From an uncultured Eubacteriales bacterium (lineage in GTDB: Bacteria; Bacillota; Clostridia; Lachnospirales; Lachnospiraceae): a stretch of DNA of 9,577 bases. The stretch lies in the NCBI GenBank assembly GCA_900321915.1, contig ONXW01000065.1:1-9577 (forward strand), given 5' to 3'. The notes under the pieces are model-generated. The model made no database searches. It saw only the letters and a program-made list of their open reading frames with translations, and was not told where the DNA came from. The translations under genes were made by a program, and so were the position numbers. Shown in pieces: positions 1 through 7,121 of the stretch (positions within the stretch are counted from its first letter, which is position 1; each line of letters begins with the position of its first letter).

Positions 1-1
1 T

Positions 2-1180
2 GAGTTCTCAAAGGGCAGGAATCTGACGCTCAAGGAGCGGCTGACGTTTTTTTACGGCAGGCCTAGATTCCTCACAAAAATCAACGGGTGGATTGTGGTG
101 GCTATGACGATGGCGGTGGCGACCGTTGTCTCAGCCGGGTTTTTCAGAATTATGGACAACCCCAACGCCAACATCGCCCTGACCTATGTCCTGGCGGTGT
201 ACCTGGTGGCGAGGTCGACGGAGAGCTACCGGTACGGCCTTGTGGCGTCGGTGCTGGGCGTTATTTTCGTCAACTACCTCTACACATACCCCTACGGCGA
301 GATCAACTTCCGCATGACAGGGTATCCCATCACATTTATCGCGATGTTTACCATATCGAGCATCACCAGCGCCATGCTCACCAACATGAAGGAGCAGGCC
401 CAGGCGCTCCAGCAGCAGGAGAAGGAGCTGATGGAGGCGGACAAGGAGAAGATGCGGGCCAACCTCCTGCGCGCCATCTCCCATGACCTGAGGACGCCGC
501 TGACCGGCATCATCGGATCCGCGAGCCTCTACCTGGAAAATGGTTCCCACATGAGCGACGCGGAGAAGAATATACTGGTGAGCCACATTATGGAGGATTC
601 CAACTGGCTGCTCAACATGGTGGAAAACCTTCTGTCCGTCACCCGCATCAACAATGAGACGGCGGAGGTGAAGAAGACGGCAGAGCCTGTGGAGGAAGTG
701 ATCGGAGAGGCCGTGGCGAGGCTTAAAAAACGTATCCCGGAAGCGAATATCAGGGTCATGTTCCCGGAAGACTTTGTCATGATCCCGATGGACGCCATCC
801 TGATAGAGCAGGTCCTGATCAACCTGATGGAAAATGCCGTCGTGCACTCCGGCTCGGATATGCCGGTGGAATGCTACGCGAAGACCCGCGAGGACGCCGT
901 TGAGTTCCATGTGCGGGATTACGGGGTGGGCATTCCGGAGGAACGGATGGAAAGCCTGTTTGACGGGGCTTCCCGTACCGATGCCAGGACGCCGGACGGG
1001 CACAGGGGCATGGGCATCGGGCTGACCATCTGCAAAACCATCGTCAGGGCCCACGGCGGTGAGATATTTGCGAAAAACTGCGATCGCGGCGCCGAATTCT
1101 GGTTTGAACTGCCCCGGGAAGGGGAAGGCGCCGGAGAAAAAATGTATACTGAAGATGTGGAGAAACAGCATGAACCATAA
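2..1180 (+). CDS. kdpD: KdpD-type sensor histidine kinase, 3' part (5' end outside window)
   Basis: The frame is open from base 2 with no start or stop before the window edge, so the gene is cut at its 5' end; 392 residues are visible. GTG/ATG codons near 95-106 fall inside the first membrane segment and are unlikely starts. Visible order: a basic linker, four membrane segments (about residues 28-115, the DUF4118-type membrane module of KdpD), a charged coiled linker rich in Gln/Glu/Lys (about 125-150), a HisKA domain with SHDLRTPLTG (phospho-acceptor His codon 482-484), an N box with NLMENAVVHS, a G1 box DYGVGIP and a G2 box RGMGIGLTI. All ATPase and His motifs look intact. In the family, KdpD senses K+ limitation or ionic stress and phosphorylates KdpE; the N-terminal KdpD/Usp sensor domains would lie upstream and cannot be checked here. 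The 3' end overlaps kdpE by 11 bases. A kinase that shares only the DUF4118 core is the alternative. Confidence 0.85.
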   Translation, partial: EFSKGRNLTLKERLTFFYGRPRFLTKINGWIVVAMTMAVATVVSAGFFRIMDNPNANIALTYVLAVYLVARSTESYRYGLVASVLGVIFVNYLYTYPYGEINFRMTGYPITFIAMFTISSITSAMLTNMKEQAQALQQQEKELMEADKEKMRANLLRAISHDLRTPLTGIIGSASLYLENGSHMSDAEKNILVSHIMEDSNWLLNMVENLLSVTRINNETAEVKKTAEPVEEVIGEAVARLKKRIPEANIRVMFPEDFVMIPMDAILIEQVLINLMENAVVHSGSDMPVECYAKTREDAVEFHVRDYGVGIPEERMESLFDGASRTDARTPDGHRGMGIGLTICKTIVRAHGGEIFAKNCDRGAEFWFELPREGEGAGEKMYTEDVEKQHEP

Positions 1181-1880
1181 GGTGAATATCCTTATCGTGG
1201 AGGATGAAAAGAATATCTGCGATTTCCTCGGGGCGTTCCTGGTTTCCCAGGGGTATGTGGTTTCCTTTGCCCACACCGGGCGGGAGGCCCTGTCTCTCAT
1301 TACCTCCAACTGTCCGGACGTGATTCTCCTGGATCTGGGACTGCCGGATATCGACGGGATGGATGTCATTGAGAGCGTGCGGACCTGGAGCAGCGTCCCG
1401 ATCATTGTCATCTCCGCGAGGACCAGGGAGGAGGAGAAGGTGCGGGCGCTGGATATGGGAGCGGACGATTATCTTTCCAAGCCCATCGGCACAGCGGAGC
1501 TGACGGCCCGGATCCGGACGGCTCTGCGGCACAGCAACAGGCTGAAGACGGACTCGGTCCTCTACAACAGGGCTTTCCACGCGAAGGACCTGACGGTGGA
1601 CTTTGAGAAGCACCTGGTGCTTCTTGGGGATAAACCCGTGCACCTGACACAGATTGAGTTCAAGATTATCTCCCTGCTGGCGCGGAACAGCGGGCGGGTC
1701 ATGACCTATGACGCCATCATTTCCAATATCTGGGGCCCGTACGCGGACAGCGACAACAGCATCCTGCGCGTGAATATGGCCCATATCCGGCGGAAGCTGG
1801 AAAAGAATCCGGCGGAGCCGGAGTATGTGTTCACCGAGATGGGGATAGGATACCGGATGATTGAGGATGAGACGGTGTAG
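1170..1880 (+). CDS. kdpE: KdpE-type response regulator, OmpR/PhoB family
   Basis: A complete 236-residue regulator, the usual length. The start at 1170 is chosen because GGAGA (1159-1163) lies 6 bases before it and the receiver domain begins at once (NILIVEDE); upstream codons in this frame overlap kdpD deeply and have no homology sense. Receiver domain residues 5-120: acidic pocket E11/D12, phospho-acceptor D55 in LLDLGLPD, S82 in the ISAR switch position, K104 in SKP. DNA-binding winged helix about 135-232 with LTQIEFKIISLLARNSGRV, then NIWGPY and ILRVNMAHIRRKLE and a closing TEMGIGYRM, a pattern typical of KdpE. Expected role: phosphorylated by the overlapping KdpD, then activates K+ uptake genes. 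No kdpFABC or other K+ transporter gene follows, so its targets must lie upstream of the window or elsewhere. No terminator is visible between its stop and the next gene. Confidence 0.88.
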   Translation: MNHKVNILIVEDEKNICDFLGAFLVSQGYVVSFAHTGREALSLITSNCPDVILLDLGLPDIDGMDVIESVRTWSSVPIIVISARTREEEKVRALDMGADDYLSKPIGTAELTARIRTALRHSNRLKTDSVLYNRAFHAKDLTVDFEKHLVLLGDKPVHLTQIEFKIISLLARNSGRVMTYDAIISNIWGPYADSDNSILRVNMAHIRRKLEKNPAEPEYVFTEMGIGYRMIEDETV

Positions 1881-1897
1881 CGGAATCCGCCGGGATA

Positions 1898-1906
1898 TGT
1901 TATAAT
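1898..1906 (+). promoter_or_regulatory. Extended -10 promoter for the nucleotidyltransferase operon
   Basis: TGT followed directly by TATAAT (1901-1906) gives a consensus extended -10 element (TGn-TATAAT) in the short gap after kdpE. There is no good -35 box 16-18 bases upstream (the best-placed hexamer reads TAGCGG), which is tolerated with an extended -10. Transcription would start near 1912-1914, leaving a very short leader before the ribosome binding site at 1921. Seen in sequence; activity is inferred. Confidence 0.6.
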
Positions 1907-1920
1907 GGACCGAATGCAAT

Positions 1921-1927
1921 GGAGGAG
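1921..1927 (+). promoter_or_regulatory. Ribosome binding site that fixes the start at 1934
   Basis: GGAGGAG ends 6 bases before the ATG at 1934. An in-frame ATG at 1919 lies before this site, so using it would place the ribosome binding site inside the coding region and leave almost no mRNA leader after the predicted transcription start. The 1934 start also puts the nucleotide-binding motif at the normal distance from the N terminus. Confidence 0.85.
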
Positions 1928-1933
1928 AATGCA

Positions 1934-2857
1934 ATGAAACATACAACACTTGTGGTAATGGCAGCCGGAATCGGCAGCAGATTCGGCGGCGGCATCAAGC
2001 AGCTGGAGCCGATGGGCCCGAACGGCGAGATTATTATGGATTATTCCATCCACGACGCGATGGAAGCAGGATTCGACAAGGTCGTTTTCATTATCCGGAA
2101 GGACCTGGAGAAGGATTTTAAGGAGATCATCGGTAACCGGATTGAGAAGATCATTCCGTGCGAGTATGCTTTCCAGGAGCTGGATGATGTTCCGGAGGGA
2201 TTTACTGTTCCGGAGGGCCGGAAAAAACCCTGGGGCACAGGCCAGGCGATCCTGTCCTGCCGCGGCATCGTGAAGGAGCCTTTCCTTGTCATCAATGCGG
2301 ATGACTATTACGGGAAGGAAGCATTTTTCAAGATCCACGACTGGATGGTCAATACCATGGATGAGAGCGCGCCGGTCTTTGACATGTGCATGGCCGGGTA
2401 CATCCTCAGCAATACGCTCAGCGAAAACGGCACGGTGACCCGCGGCGTCTGCGAGATCGACGAAGACGGCATGATGACGAAGGTTACCGAGACCTACAAC
2501 ATCCAGAAGACGCCTGAGGGCATGAAGGCTACGGACAAGCAGGGCAATCCCGTCGAGGTGCGGGAGGATCAGCATGTCTCCATGAATATGTGGGGGCTTC
2601 CACCCGCCTTCATCGAGGAGCTTGTATCGGGCTTCCCCGCATTCCTCAAAAAGCTTCCGGAGCAGGATACCGGTTCGGAATACCTGCTTCCCATGGTCAT
2701 CGACTCCCTGGTCCAGTCCGGCAGGGCCCGTGTGAAGATGCTTGAGACGAAAGACCACTGGTTCGGCGTGACCTACCGGGAGGACAAAGAGAGCGTCCAG
2801 ACAGCATTTGCCAGACTGATCGCCGACGGGGTTTATCCGGCGAAGCTGTTCGGGTAA
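1934..2857 (+). CDS. NTP_transferase-family nucleotidyltransferase (sugar-phosphate type)
   Basis: A 307-residue soluble, Rossmann-like nucleotidyltransferase. Visible motifs: the N-terminal NTP-binding signature AAGIGSRFGGGIKQ (residues 10-23), a variant of GxGxRxxxxxxK; KPWGTGQA (98-105), matching the base/phosphate-contacting segment of the family; INADDYYG (120-127), where the acidic residues match the metal-binding D-x-D position; SMNMWG (216-221); and HWFGVTYREDK (275-285) near the C terminus. In this family such enzymes join an NTP to a sugar or polyol phosphate, releasing pyrophosphate, to make activated precursors for surface polymers. The exact substrate cannot be read from the sequence; it is not a canonical GalU, GlmU or RmlA, so no symbol is given. 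It follows its own extended -10 promoter, and its stop codon directly abuts the ATG of the next gene, so the two are probably one operon. Confidence 0.85.
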   Translation: MKHTTLVVMAAGIGSRFGGGIKQLEPMGPNGEIIMDYSIHDAMEAGFDKVVFIIRKDLEKDFKEIIGNRIEKIIPCEYAFQELDDVPEGFTVPEGRKKPWGTGQAILSCRGIVKEPFLVINADDYYGKEAFFKIHDWMVNTMDESAPVFDMCMAGYILSNTLSENGTVTRGVCEIDEDGMMTKVTETYNIQKTPEGMKATDKQGNPVEVREDQHVSMNMWGLPPAFIEELVSGFPAFLKKLPEQDTGSEYLLPMVIDSLVQSGRARVKMLETKDHWFGVTYREDKESVQTAFARLIADGVYPAKLFG

Positions 2858-5353
2858 ATGAGGGAGAAGCTGGCACTCATTCGTCGGATTCTGATGGTGT
2901 CCGTCCTGGCTGTGGTACTAATTCTGGCGGTACTGACAGTGCGGACGACGCTCCGGGACGCGGAGGAGGAAGAGGTCGCCCAGGCGGTCTATGAGGAAGC
3001 GGAACAGATCACCGTCCCGGTGGTCTCCTTTGAGCTTCTCGGGCGGGAGATGAACCCGCTTCGCGGCTTCACCGATGATGAGCGGGAATACACCGGGAGA
3101 ACGGATCTGACGCTGCTTCCGGCGGACCGCAGGCTCCCTGTCCTGATTGAGACGGACGGCGTCGTGCTCGAGGGGCTGCGCTACGAGATCCGCGACCTGA
3201 ACGGCGAGCGGCTGGTAGAGCGGACCGAGGTTTCCGAACTCGCCGACTACGGCGGGCGCCTCCGGGCGGAACTGCCCATCCAGAACCTGATTCAGAATGA
3301 CGAAGAATACAATATGACGCTGGTGCTCAGCGCAAACGACGGGAAGGAATATTCTTATTATACAAGGATACTTCTTCCCTCTTCGCCGTATACGGAGGAG
3401 ATGCTGGCGCTGGCGGAGGAATTTTCCAGAAAATCCTTCAACCAGCAGCAGGCGCGGGATCTCACCACCTATCTTGAGGTGGACGCCAATGAGGATAACA
3501 TTACCCTGGGCTATGTGACGCTGAAAAACAATTTTGATATGCTGACCTGGCACGGGACCGGGATGCAGATGGTGGGCGAGGCCTCCATGCACCTCCGGGA
3601 GCTCCGGGGGGATACCGGCGTTATTGTGCGCAGGTATACGACCCGGTGCGAGACCGAAACCGGGGAGCAGTTTTTCGACGTGCAGGAGAGCTACACGATG
3701 CGGCGCGGCGCCGAGCGCATCTTTATGATGGATTTTACGCGCCGCGTGAACCAGGTCTTTTCCGGGGATCCCTCCATGTTTACGGACACGAGGATCATGC
3801 TGGGCATCACGGACGGACAGGGCCTCCAGGCAGTGGAGGAGGAGTCCGGGAGAATGAAGGCGTTCGTGACGGCCGGGGAGGTCTGGCTTCACGATACGGA
3901 GAGCGGGATCACCACGGAGGTTTACAGCGCGCGTGTGAGCGACGAGAATCCCGGTGTCCTTGCGGGGGAGGAGAAAGCCCGGATACTCTCGGTGGATGAG
4001 ACCGGGGAGATGTATTTCCTGGTCAGCGGTTATCTCTGCCGCGGCGCCCATACCGGCACCACGGGAGTCTGCCTGTACCGGTACGACAATACGGAAAATG
4101 TCCGCACCGAGCTCCTGTATATTCCCTCGGGCGAAGATGCCTGCAGGCTGCAGGAGGATATGGATACCTTCTGTTACCTGGCGGGGGAAGAGACGCTCTA
4201 TTTCCTGATGGACCATACCGTTTACGCCGTTTCCCTGTCCGATAATTCCACGGAGGTGGTGGCCTCCGGCCTGACGGACGAAAACTTTGCGGCCAGCGGG
4301 GACCGTTCGCGCATCGCGTGGATGGACAGCGACGAACCCTGGTACTCGGAGGGCATCAGGCTCCTGGACCTGGAGTCCGGGGAGCAGACCGGCGTGACGG
4401 CGGAGGGCAATTCCGCGGTCAAGCTGGTGGGTTTCGTGGGCTCTGACCTGGTGTACGGCCTGGGACATCCCGAGGATCTGGTGAAGCGCCACGGGCGCGT
4501 GACGGGGATGCCGCTTTACGCGGTGGAAGTCGTTAATGAGGCCATGGAGCTGGAAACGCGGTATGAGAAGCCGGATATCTTCCTGATGGATGTCACCATC
4601 GCCGACAGCCGCATCCATATGGAGCGGATGCGGAAGACGGAAAACGGGTTTGTGCCGGAGGAAGAGGATACGCTGATCCGCAATGAAGAGACGCAGAACG
4701 GCTCCCTGGCCGGCATCGGCTACCTGGCGGACCGCGTGATGGGAAGGGTGTACTTTATCCAGACCGGGACGGCGGAGAGGCAGAGCCGGTCGAGGGTGCC
4801 CGGCCGCATGGAAGCCAGGGAAGGCAGCACCGTGGTCCTGACCTCCGGCGGCGGTGCCGCGTCGGAAACCTGGATCTCCTATGTGCGGGGGGACTACAAC
4901 GGAAGGTACACGGATTTCGCTTCCGCTGTGCGAAAAACCTGGGACGGCATGGGCGTCGTCACGGACGAGCACGGCAACGTCATCTGGTCCCGCGTGGACC
5001 GGGCCCAGGAAGCATTCACGGGGGACGCCGCAGCGGCTTACGCCACGGCGGAGCGGTATCTGTCGGAATACCGGGAGAACCGCCAGACTGCCGAGGACGG
5101 GACCATTCTCCTCGACTGCAGCGGCCTGTCGCTGAGCCAGGTGCTCTACTTTATATCGGAAGGCATGCCCGTATGCGCCTTCACGGATGATACGCATTAT
5201 CTTCTGATTCCCGCCTATGACCGGTTCACCAACGTGAGCGTGGTGCATAACCCGGGCACGGAGGAAATGTTCGAAGAGCTTCTCGGGATCAATGATTCCA
5301 ACGCGTTCTTCAGTGCCCTGGGGAACGACTTCGTGTGCTTCCTGCGGCAGTAA
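2858..5353 (+). CDS. Membrane-anchored extracytoplasmic protein of unknown function, 831 residues
   Basis: I do not recognise a named family. The N terminus (MREK...RR then a hydrophobic run at about residues 11-28) is a typical uncleaved signal anchor, positive inside, so the remaining 800 residues should lie outside the membrane. The body is rich in beta-type segments: an early region (about 50-175) of alternating strands, and a middle region (about 380-560) with repeated short motifs such as MYFLVSGYL, TLYFLMDHTVYAVSL, RIAWMDSD and DLVYGLGH that suggests a TolB- or WD40-like propeller. The C-terminal 85 residues (QVLYFISEGMPV...HYLLIPAYDRF...NVSVVHNPG) resemble a degenerate C39-like peptidase fold, but C754 and H780 are only 26 residues apart, so catalysis is doubtful. 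The ATG immediately follows the stop of the nucleotidyltransferase gene and has no ribosome binding site of its own, implying translational coupling. A cell-envelope role is inference only. The long antisense frames opposite it are shadows. Confidence 0.85.
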   Translation: MREKLALIRRILMVSVLAVVLILAVLTVRTTLRDAEEEEVAQAVYEEAEQITVPVVSFELLGREMNPLRGFTDDEREYTGRTDLTLLPADRRLPVLIETDGVVLEGLRYEIRDLNGERLVERTEVSELADYGGRLRAELPIQNLIQNDEEYNMTLVLSANDGKEYSYYTRILLPSSPYTEEMLALAEEFSRKSFNQQQARDLTTYLEVDANEDNITLGYVTLKNNFDMLTWHGTGMQMVGEASMHLRELRGDTGVIVRRYTTRCETETGEQFFDVQESYTMRRGAERIFMMDFTRRVNQVFSGDPSMFTDTRIMLGITDGQGLQAVEEESGRMKAFVTAGEVWLHDTESGITTEVYSARVSDENPGVLAGEEKARILSVDETGEMYFLVSGYLCRGAHTGTTGVCLYRYDNTENVRTELLYIPSGEDACRLQEDMDTFCYLAGEETLYFLMDHTVYAVSLSDNSTEVVASGLTDENFAASGDRSRIAWMDSDEPWYSEGIRLLDLESGEQTGVTAEGNSAVKLVGFVGSDLVYGLGHPEDLVKRHGRVTGMPLYAVEVVNEAMELETRYEKPDIFLMDVTIADSRIHMERMRKTENGFVPEEEDTLIRNEETQNGSLAGIGYLADRVMGRVYFIQTGTAERQSRSRVPGRMEAREGSTVVLTSGGGAASETWISYVRGDYNGRYTDFASAVRKTWDGMGVVTDEHGNVIWSRVDRAQEAFTGDAAAAYATAERYLSEYRENRQTAEDGTILLDCSGLSLSQVLYFISEGMPVCAFTDDTHYLLIPAYDRFTNVSVVHNPGTEEMFEELLGINDSNAFFSALGNDFVCFLRQ

Positions 5354-5354
5354 G

Positions 5355-5452
5355 GGGCAAAAAATAACTCCCTGCAAACACGCCTCGCGATGCTCGACAA
5401 GAAGGGTCAAAAAAATAACTTCCTGCAAACACGCCTCGCGATGCTCGACAAG
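5355..5452 (+). repeat. Two tandem near-identical 47-49 bp repeats
   Basis: Copy 1 spans 5355-5401 and copy 2 spans 5404-5452. From the TAAC after the A run to the closing ACAAG the copies match at 36 of 37 positions (one C/T change); copy 2 also has one extra T and one extra A near its 5' end. Each copy consists of the left arm and loop of the terminator at 5414-5470, but only copy 2 is followed by the matching right arm. Copy 1 is thus a duplicated half-terminator. The arrangement fits slippage or recombination at a terminator; it could also be a genome-wide repeat family, which cannot be judged from one locus. Confidence 0.9.
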
Positions 5453-5480
5453 TGTTTGCAGGAAGTTATTGTTTTTATTT
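5414..5480 (+). terminator. Intrinsic terminator of the nucleotidyltransferase / 831-residue protein operon
   Basis: The left arm AATAACTTCCTGCAAACAC (5414-5432) and the right arm at 5452-5470 are a perfect 19-base inverted repeat around a 19-base loop, followed at once by GTTTTTATTT (5471-5480). It lies 60 bases after the stop of the upstream gene and before the murA promoter. The arm of repeat copy 1 could pair with the same right arm with a single C-A mismatch, giving an alternative hairpin with a much longer loop. Confidence 0.9.
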
Positions 5481-5546
5481 AGATGCGGAAGGGAAGGCGG
5501 TTTTTCGGCGGGGAGAGGGTGCGTTCACAGTTTTTTCATAAAATCT

Positions 5547-5575
5547 TTGCAATAAAAGCAATTATGGTATATAAT
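5547..5575 (+). promoter_or_regulatory. Sigma-70/A promoter of murA
   Basis: The -35 box TTGCAA (5547-5552) and the -10 box TATAAT (5570-5575) are 17 bases apart, the optimal spacing, in an AT-rich stretch of an otherwise GC-rich window. Transcription would start near 5582, about 24 bases before the murA start codon. A small inverted repeat (TTGC/GCAA, 5547-5561) overlaps the -35 box but is too short to call an operator. Confidence 0.88.
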
Positions 5576-5605
5576 ACGACCGAATATACGCTTTGAGGTG
5601 TTTGC

Positions 5606-6901
5606 ATGAGTCAGTTTATCATAAAGGGCGGCATACCTCTGGCAGGCGAGGTGAACATCGGCGGCGCGAAAAATGCGGCGCTGGGCATTCTCGCAGCGAC
5701 GATCATGACGGACGAGGATGTCCTGATTGAGAACCTGCCGGATGTACGGGACATCAATGTCCTGCTGGAAGCCCTGATACAGATCGGTGCCCGTGTGGAG
5801 CGGATTGACCGCCATACGGTAAAGATCAATACAGGTGATGTCCACCAGGTTCGGGTGGAAGATGAATATATGAGGAAGATCCGGGCGTCCTATTATTTTC
5901 TCGGGGCGCTGCTCGGACGCTATAAGAGCGCGGAGGTCCCGCTGCCGGGCGGCTGCAATATCGGAAGCCGTCCTATTGACCTTCACCTGAAGGGCTTCCG
6001 GGCCCTGGGGGCGAAGGTGAGTGTGGAGAAGAACGGCACGGTTTACGCCCACGCGATAGACCTGATTGGCAGCCATATTTACCTGGATGTGGTTTCTGTC
6101 GGCGCCACCATCAATATCATGATGGCCGCCGCGCTGGCCGAGGGGGAGACGATCATCGAGAACCCCGCCAAGGAACCGCATGTCGTCGATGTGGCGAACT
6201 TCCTCAACAGTATGGGAGCGAACATCCGCGGCGCGGGAACAGATGTTATCCGTATCCGCGGTGTGAAGCGGCTGCACGGGACGGAATATTCCATTATCCC
6301 GGACCAGATAGAGGCGGGAACCTTTATGTGCGCCGCTGCCGTAACCCGCGGTGACATTACTATCCAGAACGTCATTCCGAAGCACCTGGAATCTATCACG
6401 GCGAAGCTCATCGAGCTGGGCTGCGAGGTGACGGAATTTGACGAGGCCATCCGCGTTGTGGGACGGTACCGCCAGAATCACATGAACATCAAGACCCTTC
6501 CCTATCCCGGTTTCCCGACGGATATGCAGCCGCAGATTACGGTTACGCTGTCCCTGGCGGAGGGAACCAGCATCGTCACGGAGAGTATTTTTGAGAACCG
6601 CTTCAAGTATGTGGGCGAGCTCGCCCGGATGGGAAGCAATATCCGTGTGGAAGGCAACACCGCCATCATCGTCGGCGTAAACAAGCTGATGGGGGCGGAG
6701 GTTGTGGCCCCGGACCTGAGGGCCGGCGCGGCGCTGGTGCTTGCAGGACTGGCGGCGGAAGGCTACACGGTCGTGGATGAGATAGGTTATATCCGCCGCG
6801 GCTATGAGAGCTTTGAAGAAAAGCTCAGGGGACTCGGCGCCTGTATCGAGGCGGTGGAGTCCGAGCGGGATGCACAGAAGTTCCGTCTGCGCATCGGCTG
6901 A
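5606..6901 (+). CDS. murA: UDP-N-acetylglucosamine 1-carboxyvinyltransferase (MurA)
   Basis: A complete 431-residue cytoplasmic enzyme that transfers enolpyruvate from phosphoenolpyruvate to UDP-GlcNAc, the first committed step of peptidoglycan precursor synthesis. The family's key residues are all visible: K22 and N23 in GGAKNAALG, the active-site C117 in LPGGCNIGSRPIDLH (Cys rather than Asp, so fosfomycin sensitivity is expected for this copy), D306 in YPGFPTDMQPQ, and R372 in APDLRAGAALVLAG. The length matches MurA proteins. The start at 5606 has GAGGTG (5595-5600) 5 bases upstream and its own promoter just before. Low-GC-type Gram-positives often carry two paralogues (MurA and MurZ); which one this is cannot be decided here, so the symbol could be murZ/murA2 in other schemes. 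No U-tracted terminator follows; the next element is the metK riboswitch. Confidence 0.97.
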   Translation: MSQFIIKGGIPLAGEVNIGGAKNAALGILAATIMTDEDVLIENLPDVRDINVLLEALIQIGARVERIDRHTVKINTGDVHQVRVEDEYMRKIRASYYFLGALLGRYKSAEVPLPGGCNIGSRPIDLHLKGFRALGAKVSVEKNGTVYAHAIDLIGSHIYLDVVSVGATINIMMAAALAEGETIIENPAKEPHVVDVANFLNSMGANIRGAGTDVIRIRGVKRLHGTEYSIIPDQIEAGTFMCAAAVTRGDITIQNVIPKHLESITAKLIELGCEVTEFDEAIRVVGRYRQNHMNIKTLPYPGFPTDMQPQITVTLSLAEGTSIVTESIFENRFKYVGELARMGSNIRVEGNTAIIVGVNKLMGAEVVAPDLRAGAALVLAGLAAEGYTVVDEIGYIRRGYESFEEKLRGLGACIEAVESERDAQKFRLRIG

Positions 6902-6938
6902 GTAAAACCGGAGAATTTCCGGCAAATAAAAAAATAAT

Positions 6939-7072
6939 ATCCCTTATTCAGAGTGATGGAGATACATAGGATCGATGAAGTCACGACAACCCCATGGCCG
7001 GGGGATATTCCCCGGGTCACGGAAGGTGCCAGCCTGAGCGGCGGGATCCGTCCTGCCGAGCAATAAGTGGAT
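6939..7072 (+). promoter_or_regulatory. SAM-I (S-box) riboswitch aptamer in the metK leader
   Basis: The S-box landmarks appear in order. P1 is CTTATT (6943-6948) paired with AATAAG (7062-7067), extendable outward to 6939/7072 with one bulged T at 7068. P2 starts with GTGA (6953-6956) pairing with TCAC (6981-6984), with the kink-turn segment GATGGAG and the conserved GATGAAG and ACAACC. P3 is formed by CCGGGG and CCCCGG around GATATT. The conserved GGTGCCAGCCTG junction follows, then P4 with GGCGGG/CCTGCC. In the known family this RNA binds S-adenosylmethionine in the four-way junction. Lying directly before metK, which makes SAM, it provides product feedback. Confidence 0.95.
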
Positions 7073-7121
7073 TTGATCACGACAAATCAGATCCGCGCAT
7101 TTTACGCGGATCTTTTTTTTT
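7067..7121 (+). terminator. Riboswitch expression platform: antiterminator versus intrinsic terminator
   Basis: Terminator: AGATCCGCG (7089-7097) pairs perfectly with CGCGGATCT (7105-7113) around a 7-base loop, and the run of nine T starts with the last stem base (7113-7121). Antiterminator: GTGGATTTGAT (7067-7077) pairs over 11 positions (two G-U) with ATCAGATCCGC (7086-7096) around an 8-base loop. The antiterminator consumes both the 3' flank of P1 (7067-7072) and nearly the whole left terminator arm, so the two states exclude each other. SAM-bound P1 should free the terminator and switch metK off. Confidence 0.93.

Noticed and set aside
131..1411. A 426-codon - strand frame opposite kdpD/kdpE
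   Set aside because: The + strand encodes clear kinase and regulator motifs; the antisense product is low-complexity and unlike any family.
1919..1933. An upstream in-frame ATG for the nucleotidyltransferase
   Set aside because: The strong ribosome binding site lies after it and 6 bases before the ATG at 1934.
2918..5428. An 836-codon open frame on the - strand opposite the 831-residue protein gene
   Set aside because: It mirrors the + strand gene almost exactly in extent, has a His/Pro/Arg-rich composition typical of antisense frames in GC-rich DNA, and has no recognisable domain. The + strand frame has a signal anchor and domain-like structure.
5355..5452. Possible CRISPR array
   Set aside because: Only two copies, separated by two bases, with no spacers and no cas gene; the unit is half of a terminator.
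5292..5555. A small frame with a repeated KHASRCST peptide
   Set aside because: The repetition comes from the tandem DNA repeat around the terminator; there is no ribosome binding site and the frame overlaps the end of the upstream gene.
5547..5561. TTGC/GCAA inverted repeat over the murA -35 box as an operator
   Set aside because: Arms of four bases are too short to distinguish from chance in AT-rich promoter DNA.
5525..6925. A 466-codon - strand frame opposite murA
   Set aside because: murA is certain on the + strand with all catalytic residues; this frame is its shadow and would begin and end in regulatory DNA.
6935..6940. TAATAT as the -10 box of a dedicated metK promoter
   Set aside because: Transcription would begin inside the 5' strand of P1 and there is no matching -35 box.
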